A DNA stretch of 64,000 nt. Source: Alopecurus myosuroides. Taxonomy: Eukaryota; Streptophyta; Magnoliopsida; Poales; Poaceae. A program made the position numbers and the translations under genes. The stretch spans positions 34,874,421 through 34,938,420 of the forward strand of contig CM054061.1 in assembly GCA_028641055.1 (NCBI GenBank), written 5' to 3'. The first letter of the stretch is position 1; every line of letters begins with the position of its first letter. This document shows positions 1 to 12,925 of the stretch, one piece after another. The notes below the pieces were generated by a model. That model was given only the letters and a program-made list of their open reading frames with translations. It searched no databases and was not told the origin of the DNA.

Positions 1-939
1 CGACGACACCCCTTGTGTCGATTAATGGCGCCCCTTACCTTGCAGTCAAGGACACTTTTTTTTTTGCGTGTAAGGACCATTGAAAAAAATAGCACGCTAT
101 TTCGCGGTTATTAGCGCGCTATAGCTTAATTTGAGGGGCTACGCTATATTTGGCCAAAAATTGGCACTACAAAGCTAACGATGTTTTTTGCGCGCTAAAT
201 CGCGATAAAATAAATAACATTATAGAGCGCTATATTATGATCGCATGTAGTAGTCCAAATTATGTTTCTATACTTGTTTCTTGCCACATCACTGGTAGAA
301 AACAGGCCTACAGTCCCGGTTCGCCAGGCCCATTAATCCCGTCCAGGCAACCGGGACTAGCTACGCGCGACTAAAGGCCCCCCCCTATAGTCCCGCTACT
401 TACGGACCGGAACTAAATGCCCGTCCACGTGGGCGGGTGGCGGAGCCTGGGGTCGGAGGACATTTAGTCCCGGTTGGCCACATGAACCGGGACTAGATTT
501 ATTTCGTAATTTTTTTAATTCATTTGGTTTCTAATTATTTTTCTCACCTTTTTTCACTCCCTTTTTTTTCACTCCCTCTCCCTTTTTTTTCACTCCCTTC
601 TTTTTTTCACAATTTGTATTATTTGCTTTCCTTAGTGTCTAACTAAGATTATCCCTAGTCAAATTACTTACTCATGGTCATACTTCCCGCTCGGTCACCC
701 ATCCTCCCACTACTCTAGCACTAGCACGCTTAACTTCCGAGTTCCATCCCGTCCCGAATCCAAGTGTTTCTCACGCATGTATGTGATAGTAGTATCATAT
801 CAATCTTATTAACATGTTAGTCGAAGCCACATTTCTTAATTGTTTGAATTGCAAATAAATCTTTTAATAAACAAAAGTAATGATGTAATTAATAATTTTG
901 AATAAATAAATAAACATTAACTTTTAATTTGTATTATTT

Positions 940-1225
940 CTAAAAATACAAATAATATATCCAAAAATTGAGAAAAATAGAACTAATTCATTTTAAAATC
1001 TTAAAATTACAAATAATATATCAAAAATGAAGAACAATAATACTAATTAATTTTAAAATCTTAAAATACAAATAGTATATCAAAAATTAAGAACAATAAT
1101 ACAAATTCATTTTAAAATCTTAAAAATACAAATAATATATCAAAAAATGAAGAAAAATAATACTAATTCATTTTAAAATCTTAAAATGAAAAAATATATA
1201 AAAAATAAAGAACAATAATACAAAC
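940..1225. repeat. AT-rich degenerate tandem repeat inside CACTA-1
   Basis: About four and a half copies of a unit of roughly 61-63 bp, each containing an attcattttaaaatcttaaaa-like core and an aataatatatcaaaaa-like tail. Just downstream (1244-1318) gagtcgatcaca recurs three times. The stretch lies 3' of the exonuclease gene and has no coding potential. Confidence 0.8.
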
Positions 1226-1394
1226 AATATTAATTACATGCATAGAGTCGATCACACATAACACAAACATAGAGTCGATCACATTTCATAATTAACATAT
1301 ATATATAGAGTCGATCACAAAAGTTATCCATTACATATATATACTACTAATTATAGATAACCATTACATGCGCAATATCGAACGCATACATCAT

Positions 1395-2114
1395 CTATGG
1401 CCCCGCCGAGTAGATGCGGAACAACTCGTACGCCACATATGCATCTACGGCCGCATACTTGAGGTTCGTCATGCGCAATGGGGTCTCCTCCCAATAGTTG
1501 TGATTCTGCCGGGGGAAATCAGTCTTCATCCGGTGATAGCAGGGGTCGATTAAGTAGCTTGCCATGACAGCCATCCCGGTCTTTGGCCCGGTGAACTGGA
1601 TAAGATTCTGAAGATCAATATAGTGATCTTCAGGTATCACAACACCGATGCGCGCCAACTTCACGCGGTCTTGCGTGATGTCAACGCTGCAAAAGTCGAA
1701 CCCATTGTAGACAAGAAAATCAACAAGGTCCGGGCAATGCCTTGAGCTACTGTAACAACAAAAATAGGCTATGTGTTAGATTAGTTGCAGCACATATGAT
1801 CTTCACATGCAACCAAAAAACCCGAAATGCATGCATGCAAGATTTGTACGTGGACGTGTGCTAGCTTCTACGTACCTTGACCATTGGAAGACCAACACCG
1901 TCTCCTTGAACGAAATCTGGATGACGGCAACATCCTGCTGATTCGCCGTGTACTCCAGATCGAGCCCAAAGAACCGGTGTTCTTCGGGAGCTGCCCAATA
2001 CAGATCGGCCAAACGACCTAGAGCTTCAGGCAGCCGCGCGCAACTGTTGCTGAAGAGCACGTCCAAATCCTTGCCGCATGGTGTCTTCCCATCGTATTCC
2101 GTCCATTCAGCCAT
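1395..2114 (-). CDS. WRN-type 3'-5' exonuclease-like protein (two exons), CACTA cargo
   Basis: I read two exons on the minus strand, 2114-1876 and 1749-1395, joined by a 126 bp intron with a GTACG donor and a TGTTACAG acceptor. Together they give an uninterrupted 197-residue protein ending in TAG. It resembles the DEDD exonuclease domain of WRN-exonuclease-like plant proteins: motif I is FFGLDLEYT (Asp52, Glu54), a central Val-Asp lies near SVDITQD, and motif III is YAAVDAYVAYEL (Tyr178, Asp182). Proteins of this fold remove nucleotides from 3' ends of DNA or RNA. The gene fills most of CACTA-1 and has no helicase part. Intact splicing, open frame and retained acidic residues suggest selection or recent capture. 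Substrate and activity are unknown; a non-catalytic role is possible. The start is the first Met, MAEWTEYDG, but an upstream exon cannot be excluded. Confidence 0.75.
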
Positions 2115-2530
2115 TTTGCGTGCGTGTGCTTGAAATGGCGAGAGAGGAAGAACAGAGGAAGAACGAGGAAGAACAGAGGAAGAAGAGAGCGAGCAGTGGA
2201 AATGGCGCCCTCTGCCTCTTCGCGAAATAAAAACCGCCGCGGGAAGGCGAGAAGCCGATGTTTAGTCCCGGTTGGCCACGGGCACGGGGAATAAAGAGCC
2301 AATGGTCCCGGTTGGCCACGGGAACGGGGAATAAAGGACCAATAGTCCCGGGCGGCGAGGTCAACCGGAATTAATTCCCTCCACGCGCGGCAACGCGTTT
2401 CCCAAACCGCGACGTCTGACCTTCTGTCGCGGGTCTCCTGGCGACCCGGGAATAAAGACTCATTAGTCACGGGGCGCGACGCTTGGGGACTGATGCTGGC
2501 ATACCGAAGGCCATTTTTCTACCAGTGCAT

Positions 2531-3618
2531 GCATGTCACACGAAGAGACGTACCAGGCTATCTACAGATTTACACCTCACCTTGTATTTGATTTGTGCCA
2601 TGGATTTTGTCTTGACATTTGAAATGGATACCTGATTATGCATGCATTGATTTTGGACAAATTTTTAGTGTTGATTAGCGTAAAATCTTAAATATTTGCG
2701 TTATTTTTCACCATTTTTTCATCACGTTGTTTTAAATGTAACTTCGCTATATTCCGATGTATCTTTTATAGCCTCTGGAGAAGTGACACACTATTTTGGA
2801 TAGCACGTTATTTTTTTCATTGATAAGGACACATAATATGATTCCTACACCTTTGTTTCGTTCATAATTAAGGGGATTTATTTAGAACGGTACAACCTAT
2901 CCTAATTTCACATTCTCTAATCATCAAGCTCTTCAGAAATCTTGTTTAACAAAAGTAGATGCAAGCGTTCATTCTAACCATGGTGCCTACCGGTGGCCGG
3001 AGCATTGGTGCTGTGATCCACGTCCAATGAGAGATAGTCGGGGACGTGGCTAGTGTCCTGGGTTTGGTGCCGATTTTACCCTCGATGAATTAGTACTAGC
3101 CACGTTTTGAGCAGTAGTATAGATTTACCTACTCATGTTTAGAGCAGTAGTATTCTATAATAAGTAACTATCGATGTACATATATTCGTTGCTACTTGTA
3201 TTCTATAACGCTGTAATTGTGCAAATCATTATTTATCTAAAAATCTATATAATATTGCCAGTGGCGTGGTGGCGGAGTAGTGAGAAACGCCACCGGCGCA
3301 TTACTACCGGTGTGGGAGGTTGTCGCCATGAGTATGGAATGACCACGCCGGTGATATGCTGATTCCTTATAGTGTGCGTACATGATGTGTAATTAGTATT
3401 ATTATCCCTAACAGTCACTGATAAATATGATGTGAGTGTTTGATATATGTGTCCACAATACAATCAATATCATTTTCTCTATAGAAGTGCTCGTGTCGGT
3501 TTTTGGCTAAATAATACGAAAACATAACTGACACATCTCTTAGTGGCCTAATGCTTCAGTACGCCCCCCTCCCCCCCTAGCAAACTCAAAATACAACAAC
3601 GGTTGAGATCCTGAATAT
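2531..3618. other. relic DNA with a possible CACTA terminus at 3374
   Basis: No credible gene. A sequence ending ...GATTCCTTATAGTG at 3374 reads on the minus strand as CACTATAAGGAATC followed by CACCGG/CGCCAC repeats (3258-3374), which looks like one truncated end of a CACTA-type element. The partner end and a target duplication were not found. The remainder is AT-rich. Confidence 0.35.
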
Positions 3619-4540
3619 ATGTTGATACTTAATACTGCCATTATACACGCTCATCAAGTCCCAAGCTTCACATCAACCATGCATACAGGGAAACAGCTAG
3701 AGGAAATTCATAAAATTCCAGAAGCATTTAGAAAGGAGGATGTGGTAAGAAAGATGGTGACTCGCCAAGCTGGAGAGGTGTTAGGTGTGGAGATGAACCC
3801 ACCGGGAGGCTTTCGTGGTGACTATGTCCGTGTCAGAATTAAGCAAGATGTCTGTAACCCCTTATCTCGGTCTGTCTCAATTTCCCTTGGTGGGAAGAGG
3901 TCAGTATTCATGGTGAAATATGAGAAACTTGGGATGCTTTGTTTTGCATGTGGCTTGATCGGTCATGTTCACAAGGAGTGCGGTACTGGACTTTTTGAAG
4001 ACAAAGACCTCAAGTACGGCGACTGGATTCGTGCTGATTCTCGCCGAAGTTGGGGCTTTAGTCCAACTCAAGGTGGTTTTCAGGGAGGGAGAGGAGCTCC
4101 TGGACCTTCGACTCGTGGCCGTGGTGCTCAGAGAGGAGGGCTGGATAACCATGACAGGGGCTTTCCTACCTCTCCAAGCATGACGGAGAAAGGTCCGTAT
4201 GTTGACTGGCGTGTGCACCCTGAGAGGCGTGCAAATGGCAAAGACGGGGAACTAGATGACACTGCATCTAGCCCGACTAAAGCTGAAGATGCACACATGA
4301 ACGACCATGTGAAAAAAGGCCAAGAAAAGATTGGCGTTAGATCATACAAGTACTGTGGCTGGGAAGGTTCTTGCTATCACCAATGAGATGCACGTCGACA
4401 AAGACCCTTTGTCGACACCGGTAATAAATAATCAGAAGGAGAATGATACTAAGAGACATAAGAGAGAAGATGGTTCATCAAGCTTGGGACACTCAAATGG
4501 ATCGGCGGCATCCTTCGAGGATGACCGTCGGGTCCAATGA
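3619..4540 (+). pseudogene. LINE ORF1, nucleic-acid-binding protein with CCHC-type knuckle
   Basis: The first 255 codons (3619-4386) contain a DUF4283-like segment followed by a zinc knuckle read as CFACGLIGHVHKEC, then a Gly/Arg-rich tail. This is the usual organisation of plant L1 ORF1 proteins, which bind the element RNA. The frame shifts near 4330 and the C-terminal tail continues in another frame to 4540. The N-terminal part of the domain is missing. The downstream ORF2 start overlaps this stop as ATGA (4537-4540), a layout compatible with termination-reinitiation. Confidence 0.75.
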
Positions 4541-7500
4541 ATTGGTTATTCTGGAAATATCGTGGTATCGGGAACTCCGCGACAGTTCATGATTTGTGTG
4601 CTCTGCTGCGAGCACATAGTTCCCAGCTGGTCTTCCTTTGTGAAACTCGACAGATGAGTGACCGTGTACGGCGCCTACGTAACCGACTTGGCCTGTGTGG
4701 CTTCTTTGGTGTTGACAGCGCTGGAATGAGTGGAGGATTAGCTCTCTTTTGGAATGAAAACCTCTCAGTGGATATTAAAGATTCTGGGCCAAGGTTTATT
4801 GATGCACATATCCGGTTGTCTCCCGGGGAACCTGTATTTCATGTCACTTTTGTCTATGGAGAACCACGTGTGGAGCACCGGCATCGGATTTGGTCACTAC
4901 TATCAACGCTACGGGCAACTTCCTCTTTGCCGTGGTTAGTGCTCGGAGATTTTAACGAGACATTGTGGCAGTATGAACACCTTTCCTCGTGCCGGCGCTC
5001 GAAGGCTCAGATGGGGGCTTTTAGAGATTGTGTACAGCTTTGTGAACTCTCAGATTTGGGTTTCTCGGGCATTCCATTCACATTTGATAACAAGAGGACA
5101 GGGAGGGATAATGTACAGGTACGTCTTGACCGTGCATTAGCTGACAATGAATGGAGTGATATTTTCTCTGAGACGTCTGTGGTTCACCGTGTAGGCCCGT
5201 GTTCGGATCACTGCCCAATTCAGCTCTCTTTGGCTAGGGAATCAAGACCTGCCATCCAGGGACGCTGCATGAGATACGAAATCTTTTGGGAGAGAGACCC
5301 ATCCATGAAGGAATTTATAGATACCTCTTGGCGGGATCTTGGTACGATGGCTGATCTTGGGTCAGTCTCGGATGGCCCGCAGACGCTCATGCGGAAGCTT
5401 CAGGCATGGGGCACCGCTGTAAATTTGGCAATATAACAAGAGAGCTGAACCGCCTCTAAGACAAATTGAAGAGGTTACAGGAAAATAATCCACCCCGGAC
5501 GGAAATCCGTGAGACTAGCGACCAAATGAATGAACTCCTTTATAGGGAGGAAATGTTATGGCTACAACGGTCCCATATTGACTAGCTAAAAGAGGGAGAT
5601 AGGAATACTAAGTTCTTTCATCAAAAGGCGGTGTGGAGAGCGAGGAAAAATAAAATTGCCAAACTTCGGGATGACAATGGAGTGGTTCAGACTGTGCTAT
5701 CAGATATGGAGAGGATGGCATGCTCCTATTTTAAGTCTCTTTATACTCGTGATCCATCCATTGATTGCGAGGCTATCACATCTCTTGTCGAGAAACAGAT
5801 TACATCGGATATGAATGATAATCTTTGCAAGGATTTTTCTGACAAAGAAATTTCGGATGCTCTTTTTCAGATAGGACCAATTAAAGCGCCTGGACCTGAT
5901 GGCTTTCCTGCAAGGTTTCATCAAAGGAACTGGGAGCTTTTAAATAAGAGTGTGATCGAAGCAGTGAGGCACTTCTTTACTACTGGTTTTATGCATGAAG
6001 GGACTAATGATACCGCAATTGTGTTAATACCAAAGATTGATAACCCTTTGGAGCTTAAGGATTTTCGTCCCATTGGCTTGTGCAACGTGTTGTACAAGGT
6101 GGTGTCTAAATGTCTAGTTAATACACTTCGTCCCTTGCTTGGTGATATTATCTCTGAAAACCAGAGCGCCTTCGATCCTGGTCGCCTGATCACAGACAAT
6201 GCAGTATTAGCATTCGAATGTCTTCATTATTTGGAACATGGTACGGATACAAATTCTGCCTTTTGTGCTTATAAGGTGGATTTATCTAAGGCCTACGACA
6301 GAGTGGACTGGTCCTACTTGGAGTCTACAATGCATAAGATGGGGTTTTCTCACAGGTGGATGCAATGGATTATGGCATGTGTTACCACAGTGAGGTATTC
6401 AGTTAAATTTAATGGAACCCTTTTGGAAGCATTTTCTCCTACTCGTGGGCTCAGACAAGGAGATCCCCTATGTCCTTTTCTATTCTTGTTTGTTGCGGAT
6501 GGTCTATCTACACTCATATAGAAGGAGGTGGAACGGAGTGAGATTACTCCCTTGAAGGTATGTCGGAGAGCACCAGGGATTTCTCACCTCTTATTTGCTG
6601 ATGATACATTATTGTTCTTCCGAGCATCACCGAGGGAGGCTTCACGGGTGAAAGATATTATTGATATATATGCTAATGGGACATGTCAGCTGATCAACCC
6701 ATCTAAATGCTCGGTCATGTTCAGCAGATCATGTCCCGATGTTACTCAAGAGGAGGTTCGGTCCATACTTCAGGTTGCTCGACCAAATTTTGAGGACAAA
6801 TACCTGGGGTTTCCTACTCCACATGGCAGAATACATAAGGGGAAATTCATGAATTTACAATCACGATTGTGCCAGGACCTGTTGGCATGGGGAGAAAACC
6901 TGTTATCACAAAGTGCTCGTGAGGTTTTGATTAAAGCCATAGCTCAGGCCATTCCGCTGTATGTAATGGGAGTCTTCAAACTACCGTTCTCCGTTTGTGG
7001 TGATCTCACCAAACTGATCAGGAATTACTGGTGGGGTGTGGAGCGTGGTAAAAAGAAAACCCACTGGGTCAACTGGAACACCATGTGTCGTTCCAAATGT
7101 CAAGGGGGATTTGGGTTTAGAGACATGCGGTTATTTAACCTAGCCTTATTAGCTCGTAAAGCTTGGCGACTAATCACTGCCTCAGAAAGTCTGTGTGCTC
7201 GGGTTCTCAAAGCTCGATATTATCCTAATGGGGAGCTTATGGACACGGTTTTTACTGGGAACCCTTCCTCTACTTGGACTGCCATCTCCTATGGACTGGA
7301 ACTTTTGAAAAAGGGACTAGTGTGGCGCGTTGGAAACGGCAAAAGCATAAGGATCTGGCGTGATAGCTGGCTTCCAAGATCCTCTTATGGCAAAATCCTA
7401 ACAGATAGAGGTAACAAGAGGGCTAGACGTGTCTCGGAATTGCTGGACGAGCACGGAAACTGAAACGTACTTAAGCTTCAGGATACCTTCCTACCGATTG

Positions 7501-8456
7501 ATACTGAAGTTATTCTGAGAATTAAACCCTCGAGGAGGGGTGATGATGATGTGCTAGCATGGTTGCCGGAACGATCTGGTATTTTCACGGTCAGTTCAGC
7601 TTATAAGCTGGCATTTAATGAGTTGCCAGTCCAATGTAACTACGGCTCTAACAGTCATAGACCATCTGGTGATGATTTGTGCTGGAAAAGAATGTGGAAT
7701 TCTTTGGTTCCCCCAAAAGTGAAGAACTTTGCATGGAGAGCGGCCTCGAATGCTCTCGCGACAGAGGAAAATAAACTAAGCAGTCATATGAAAGTTACAG
7801 GCTTTTGTCGCATATGCAACAGGGAGATGGAGGACACAAGACATGCGTTGTACCTATGCCCCATGCAAACAATCTATGGAAAGCTATGAAGGAGTACATA
7901 GCCATCAGACAAATACATGCATGGGCCTCCCAGGTTCTGGTTTCGCACACTCATAATGCAAATACCTGCTTATTTACTTGATCACGCCTTGCTAGTGGCC
8001 TGGAGAGCGTGGTATGTGAGAAACGAGATCACCCATGACAAACCTTTTCCATCCGTGGAGGGTTCTAGACGTTTCCGGAACTGGTATGATATTGCGGGAT
8101 GCAAATGGTTCGACAATCTGTACAGCATGTCGTTCACTGCAGTTTTGTGAAGATGCCCTGCAGGCTGAGTTACGATCATGTTTGGAAGGCCTGGAGCTTG
8201 CAAGCCTATACAGTGAGCTCCCGATTGTGGTGGAATCGGATTGTGCACAGCTGGTGACTTAAGCTGAAATTAAGTCGTTAATTTCTAGGTTTACCAAGTG
8301 CAACTTTGTTAAAGTAGATCGAGGGCAGGTGAGGGCTAGTCATTGTCCTGCTAACTGGGCAAGGACAGAAAATATAACTACGGTTTGGGCCGGTCCAGGA
8401 CCTGAATATATTCAGGAGCTGGTGGCTAAATCTTCTGTAACCTCTACTATTTCCTA
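4537..8456 (+). pseudogene. LINE ORF2 polyprotein: endonuclease, reverse transcriptase, RNase H
   Basis: Segments in order: an exonuclease-endonuclease-phosphatase domain at 4537-5250 (GDFNE and GPCSDHCPI); reverse transcriptase at 5631-6660 with SKAYDRVDW, GLRQGDPLCPFLF and FADDTLLFF; a zf-RVT region near 7550-7890 (Cys/His pattern around FCRICNREMEDTRHALYLC); and the remains of an RNase H domain at about 8130-8455. The frame is broken by stops after 5436, a single amber codon at 6519-6521 between two RT motifs, a stop near 7463 and frameshifts near 7890-8150. The function would be target-primed reverse transcription; this copy cannot make the protein. Confidence 0.85.
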
Positions 8457-9108
8457 ATAAAGATCCGGTTTACCCGCAAAAAAAAATGTGCAAAGTACAC
8501 AATCCGACCTGTATGGAGTCGAAGGTGGACATGTGCAGCTCCATCCGGTCCTCTCTTGACTCCCCTTCTTCACTTTCCCTCTCCTCTGCTTTGTCCTCCC
8601 GTTGTATCCCCTCTCCCCAGTCGGGAAAAGCATAACCCACTAGTGGAAACAGGGGCTTTAGTCCCGGTTCGTAGGCCCCCTTTTGTCCCGGTTGTGCAAC
8701 CGGGACGGGGCCTCCGGGACAAATACCCCTCCCCATTGGTCCCGGTTGTGGCAGGACCCGGGACAAATGGGGCTGACCACGTGGCCCGAGCGCTGGAACC
8801 TGGCCAGGGCTATTAGTCCCGGTTCTTAATACGACCCGGGATGCATGCCCCTTCTGCCGCGGCAGGGCTTTTGCCCTTTTCTCTGCCGCGGCAGGGCTTT
8901 ACAATTTCCGTTTTTTTGGTCCCCGAGACCTCCTGGCGGCCCCTCCCCGGACCTCGAGAAGAGAGGAGCCTCGGTGTACCCTCCACCGAGCCCCCGGATC
9001 GCACGAGTGAATAAGTATATAAAGCAGAATAAGAAACACTTATATTACAGAAGCAAAGTATATCGATCATATTATACATGACCGATGGAGTGTATTACAA
9101 AATCAAAC

Positions 9109-12100
9109 TTAGTTCCAACCGGAGGCATGGTACTCTCCATGTACGTTTATGACCTCTGCATCTAAGAAGCCCGCAATTTCCTCCTGAATTGCTCGTATGC
9201 GGTCCCTAGGTAGAAGACCGTCCCGAAGCCGTTCGATCTAATATAAAGAAGAGTGGTCACTAAAATATATGAAGCTAAGTAACTAAAATAGATAGTAATA
9301 AGAAGAATTGACGATTAACGTACATGAAGTTGTTTTAAATTTCTGCCGCTGGGAGATGTGGTCTGACGAATGAACTCGCAAACGTAGTATCCACATAAGT
9401 TATTCCCGTCTCCTTGTTGCAAGCACTATACGAGAAGATTGTTTCAATCAAAATAATAATCAACCAGGCATGATAATGGAGATGGGCACGGATCTAGATA
9501 GTACTTACTTGCACAACATCAAATGTAAGTTGTTTTTCCCATTCACCGCGAGACTTCCTTATGAACCTCTTCCAAACCCTACCCGAGAAAGAAAAAGAAT
9601 AAAAAGAGTTAGTAATTACTTGATGTCCGAAAATGAAACAAAGTAGTCGATATATTGCCATATATAAATACTGAATATTAATAAAGATTGAAATTACCGC
9701 TGGATCATTTCCTGCATGTCAGCCCACATTGAGAGGGGTTTACGTTTTGGGTCCATTACAATTACTTTTCCTTTGTCAATTTGGAAGATTAGCAGAATAT
9801 AGTGGAAGCTGCGCACGCAGAACTCATCAATTATACAGTGAACATCGAGTAAGGAAACAGAATGTTCACAACAGAGTAACACACTTACTTGAAGTTGTAA
9901 GGAAATAGTATTTCCCGTCGGTGTTGGTTAAATATTATTGCCCTCAGAATATTTTTTTCTGTATCCTTGGGATATTCCTGAAGAGCCTTGTCATAAATAA
10001 TATTTGGATCAATGAACCCAATATCATAGATTCCACCTCTTTTGCATTCGAGAATCTTCATTCTGCAATTATAATATATGAGTGTACTATATATATATGA
10101 ATATGCAATTGAATGAGGTGAGCTAGAGAAATAAGTGCTTACAGACAATAGGCACTAAGGATAGATTTGTCGAGGGCCTGCTGCTGGTATAACTGAAACA
10201 ATTCCTCAAACTGAATCATAACCATTCCATTTCCAGTTCCATAGTGCTCGTCCTTAACGCTGAGACATAGCCAGTCCTCAGATTCATTAGCGGCTTGCAT
10301 ATACCAATTATGCACTCTTCGCATTTTCGTTGGTAGATTCTTTATCTCCTCGGGTTTGACAAGAGGCTGCCCGGACTCGTATTTGTACGCACATTCAGCT
10401 GCCGGGAAGTAGTTCACTGTTTGCATATACTCAGCAATGGACAAACCCGCATCAGCTGCCTTGTCTGCGTACATTGTTATAAACTCCGGATCAATATCCT
10501 CATCAGCAATGTAAGTGCTCGGCCCCACCTGGGTATTGGAAATCACTTTGAGCGGGGACGTGGATTGTTTTTTCTGCTCTCCGAGTTGAGCAACTGATAT
10601 TCCCTTTTTCCCGCTTGCGCTACTACTCTTCGTTGACCGCACCATTTCCTGGTGTGACTTCAGAATAGAGCGGTCATAGTCAGATGACAGACTCGGCTCG
10701 GGTTGATGAAGAGTCTTCACCATTTTCCAAGCTCGTTCTATCTCTTCTTCGGTCTCAGGGAAATCTGGCTTTTGCTTCTCCTTCCGCTTTGATTTCCACG
10801 CATCGTATTCGTCCTATGCGATTTTCTGGGTTTCCTCGGGAGTATAGTCGTAAGGTAACTTGGGTATCTCTTTTGGTACCTTCGGGAGGGGTGACCGTTG
10901 ACGTTTCGGTGATTTTTTACGTTTCGGCAGAAACTTAGTGGGCGGAGAGGGCTGACGCGGCGGCGTAGGCGACCGCGCTGGAGACGTGCACGGCGTAGGC
11001 GACCGCGCCGGAGACGGCATGCGTTGCGAAGACGACCGCGCTGGAGACTTTTGCGCTGGAGAAATGCGAGAATTCGATGGCTTTGCCGTCTGATTTGTGA
11101 GCACAATGCATTCCTTTAGCCATAGAACGGTCGAGTTCTTGGCTTCTCCGAGTTCAGTCAACTCTTCGTCTTCACCTTCAGGAAAATCAAGCTTTACCCG
11201 CTCGAATCCGTTGGCAACTTCATCGACCCCAACAACAGCGTAGCCCCGTGGAACCGGGAGACAATGGTGAGTTGGTTCGTTGCCAATCGGTAAGACATAT
11301 CCGGCCGCCGCCTTGATGGTTATATTGACGACCTTCACGTGGAGCTCACAGGATGTCATTTCCGTGATCTCGTCCACCGGGTAAATCATCGGTGGTGCAT
11401 CATCATCCGGTAGCTGCGTGGACGCAACGCTGCTTTTGCGATGAGAATGTGCGGCGTCGGGAGCCTCAGCTTCAACTTCTAGCATGTGTACTGATGCGCC
11501 GGTAGACACTATCTGCTGGCTAAGTGTGTTAATTTGGTCTTGCTGCTTCTTTGCTACATCTTGTGTCAGCTTTACCATTTCTTCAAGTTGACGCCTCCAG
11601 TTTGCCTGCTTCTCTGCTTCAGCTGCCTCCTTGTCCTTTTTACGTTGACGGCTTCTATCTGGGTATAACTTTTTGGTGGAGTCGAACGCAACACTCCACG
11701 GAGGAGTGCCTTTTGTGCCTCGTGTACGCCCTCCGTGTTCCTTATTCCCTAGGGCTCGTGTGAGCTCGTCGTTCTCTCTATCTGGCACGAACTTCCCATC
11801 TTTAACGTCCTTTATTGCGTCTCTCAGCTTCTCTATGGGTAGAGGATGACTCTTTTTATGCCTTAGGTTATATATTGCTTTTCCTTCGGCGTCCAACCTG
11901 CCCCCATGCCCGTAGAACCATGACCTTGTCCGCTCGACCCACAAGAACGGCTCGGGAGTGATCCCCTGCTGAATCAGGTTGTTCTCCCATGTCTCCCACT
12001 TGGGACTAGAACCCTTGTAGCCACCTTGCCCCATAACATGGTGATATACCTTTTTGCCGGCGTTTTTCTCATTTGTTTTCGTCCTTTCCAGTTCATTCTC

Positions 12101-12925
12101 TGCCAGCTTGTACTTCACGAAGTCTGCCCATACGGGTTTTATTTTCTCATACCCTTGAGTGAAATCAGGAGTCTTCTCCTTCTTAACATAATCAAGGTTC
12201 AATCTTTTCTTCCAGTTTTTGAATTGCTCGGCCATCTTTTTTAGGGTCCACGCTTTGACCTTTTCCCGTATCTCATGTTGCATTCTAGTAACATCGGCCT
12301 CAGTCACATCCGCATTCTCGTCCACCTCCGGCACGGGTAAGTTGAAATTAGCCAAAATCTTTGAGAAAAGATGATCTTTGGCTATTTTGCCGACATATGA
12401 AATTCCTTGTTTCCGCGGATCTTTTGGCTCATTCCACTCATTAACAGTGATCGGGATGTGATCTCTAACTAGCACTCCGCATTGCTTCACAAATTTTTGG
12501 GCAACATCAGCGGGAAGCTCGGGTGCGCCGTCTGCTGTGATCGTGTCGATCCTGTATCTTTCTGTATCTTTCAACTTCTTTGTTGCGCCTCGTTTAGTCT
12601 TTTTTCCGGTTGATATATTTGAACCGGATGGCTAAAAATATAAAGACTGTTAATACATGTATATAGACAACGGATGCTTCATTAATTAACATATATATAT
12701 ATGCACCTCGGAGCCGGTGTTTGTAATTTGTATGGTTCCACCGGAGCCGTCGGCTGCTCCCATATCGGAGCCGTCGGCTTCTCCCTCATCGGAGTCGTCT
12801 CCCTGGGTGAGCACCGGATCTCCCTCACCGGAGTCGTTCATCCACTGGCTCACATCGGGCTCTACATCGGGCCCGCGGATTAAACCCTCGATCATATTTT
12901 CGGCATCTTCGTCTCTTGGCTCCAT
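9109..12925 (-). pseudogene. CACTA second gene with C-terminal Ulp1-type cysteine protease domain (one nonsense codon)
   Basis: I assembled seven exons on the minus strand: 12925-12707, 12631-10143, 10062-9889, 9808-9698, 9578-9509, 9425-9324 and 9237-9109. All junctions have GT/AG and keep frame, giving about 1,097 codons. The large exon has a transposase_24-like region (KVYHHVMGQGGY, WFYGHGG, RALGNKEHGGRTRG), a Lys-rich coiled segment and a Pro/Ser/Arg repeat. The last exons form a Ulp1-like fold: His in FHYILL, Asp in IVMDPKRK, Gln in QQGDGNN and the catalytic Cys in LCGYYVC. Ulp1 enzymes cleave SUMO-type modifiers. One in-frame TAG (10814-10816) splits the large exon; otherwise the gene is intact, so readthrough, a recent mutation or a sequencing error are all possible. 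It aligns exon by exon with the copy at 35141-39161. Confidence 0.75.

Larger units (their letters stand above)
290..2527 (-). mobile_element. CACTA-1: non-autonomous CACTA element with exonuclease cargo
   Basis: A complete 2,238 bp element. It starts CACTGGTAGAAAA at 290 and ends TTTTTCTACCAGTG at 2527, with a 3 bp target duplication CAT at 287-289 and 2528-2530, as expected for CACTA elements. Both sub-termini carry TCCCGG/CCGGGA repeats (for example 315-480 and 2260-2460). The left end matches the right end of CACTA-3 (39395-39606) nearly base for base, and the right end matches the left end of CACTA-3, so this is a reversed deletion derivative of the same family. It encodes no transposase; its only gene is the exonuclease-like gene on the minus strand, which is co-oriented with TNP2 in family orientation. 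Confidence 0.93.
60..2835. mobile_element. possible older DNA transposon split by CACTA-1
   Basis: A stretch near 80-115 (an A7 run followed by tagcacgctat) is matched in inverted orientation near 2800-2832, with about 80% identity over roughly 24 bases. This could be the two ends of an older element, perhaps hAT-like, into which CACTA-1 inserted. No target duplication or coding region supports it, so this is a weak call. Confidence 0.25.
3619..8486 (+). mobile_element. L1-type LINE, degenerate
   Basis: A non-LTR retrotransposon with the plant L1 order: ORF1 with a zinc knuckle, then ORF2 with endonuclease, reverse transcriptase, zinc-binding domain and RNase H-like end. It finishes after an aataaa-like signal in a short poly(A) run at 8478-8486. 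Both frames carry frameshifts and stops, so the copy is dead. ORF1 homology begins only around 3685, so the copy is probably 5'-truncated. I could not identify a convincing target duplication, although the bases after the tail (tgtgcaaa) recur near 3218. Confidence 0.85.

Noticed and set aside
3210..3230. tgtgcaaa as the LINE target duplication
   Set aside because: Only 8 matching bases and 400 bases before recognisable LINE sequence; too weak.
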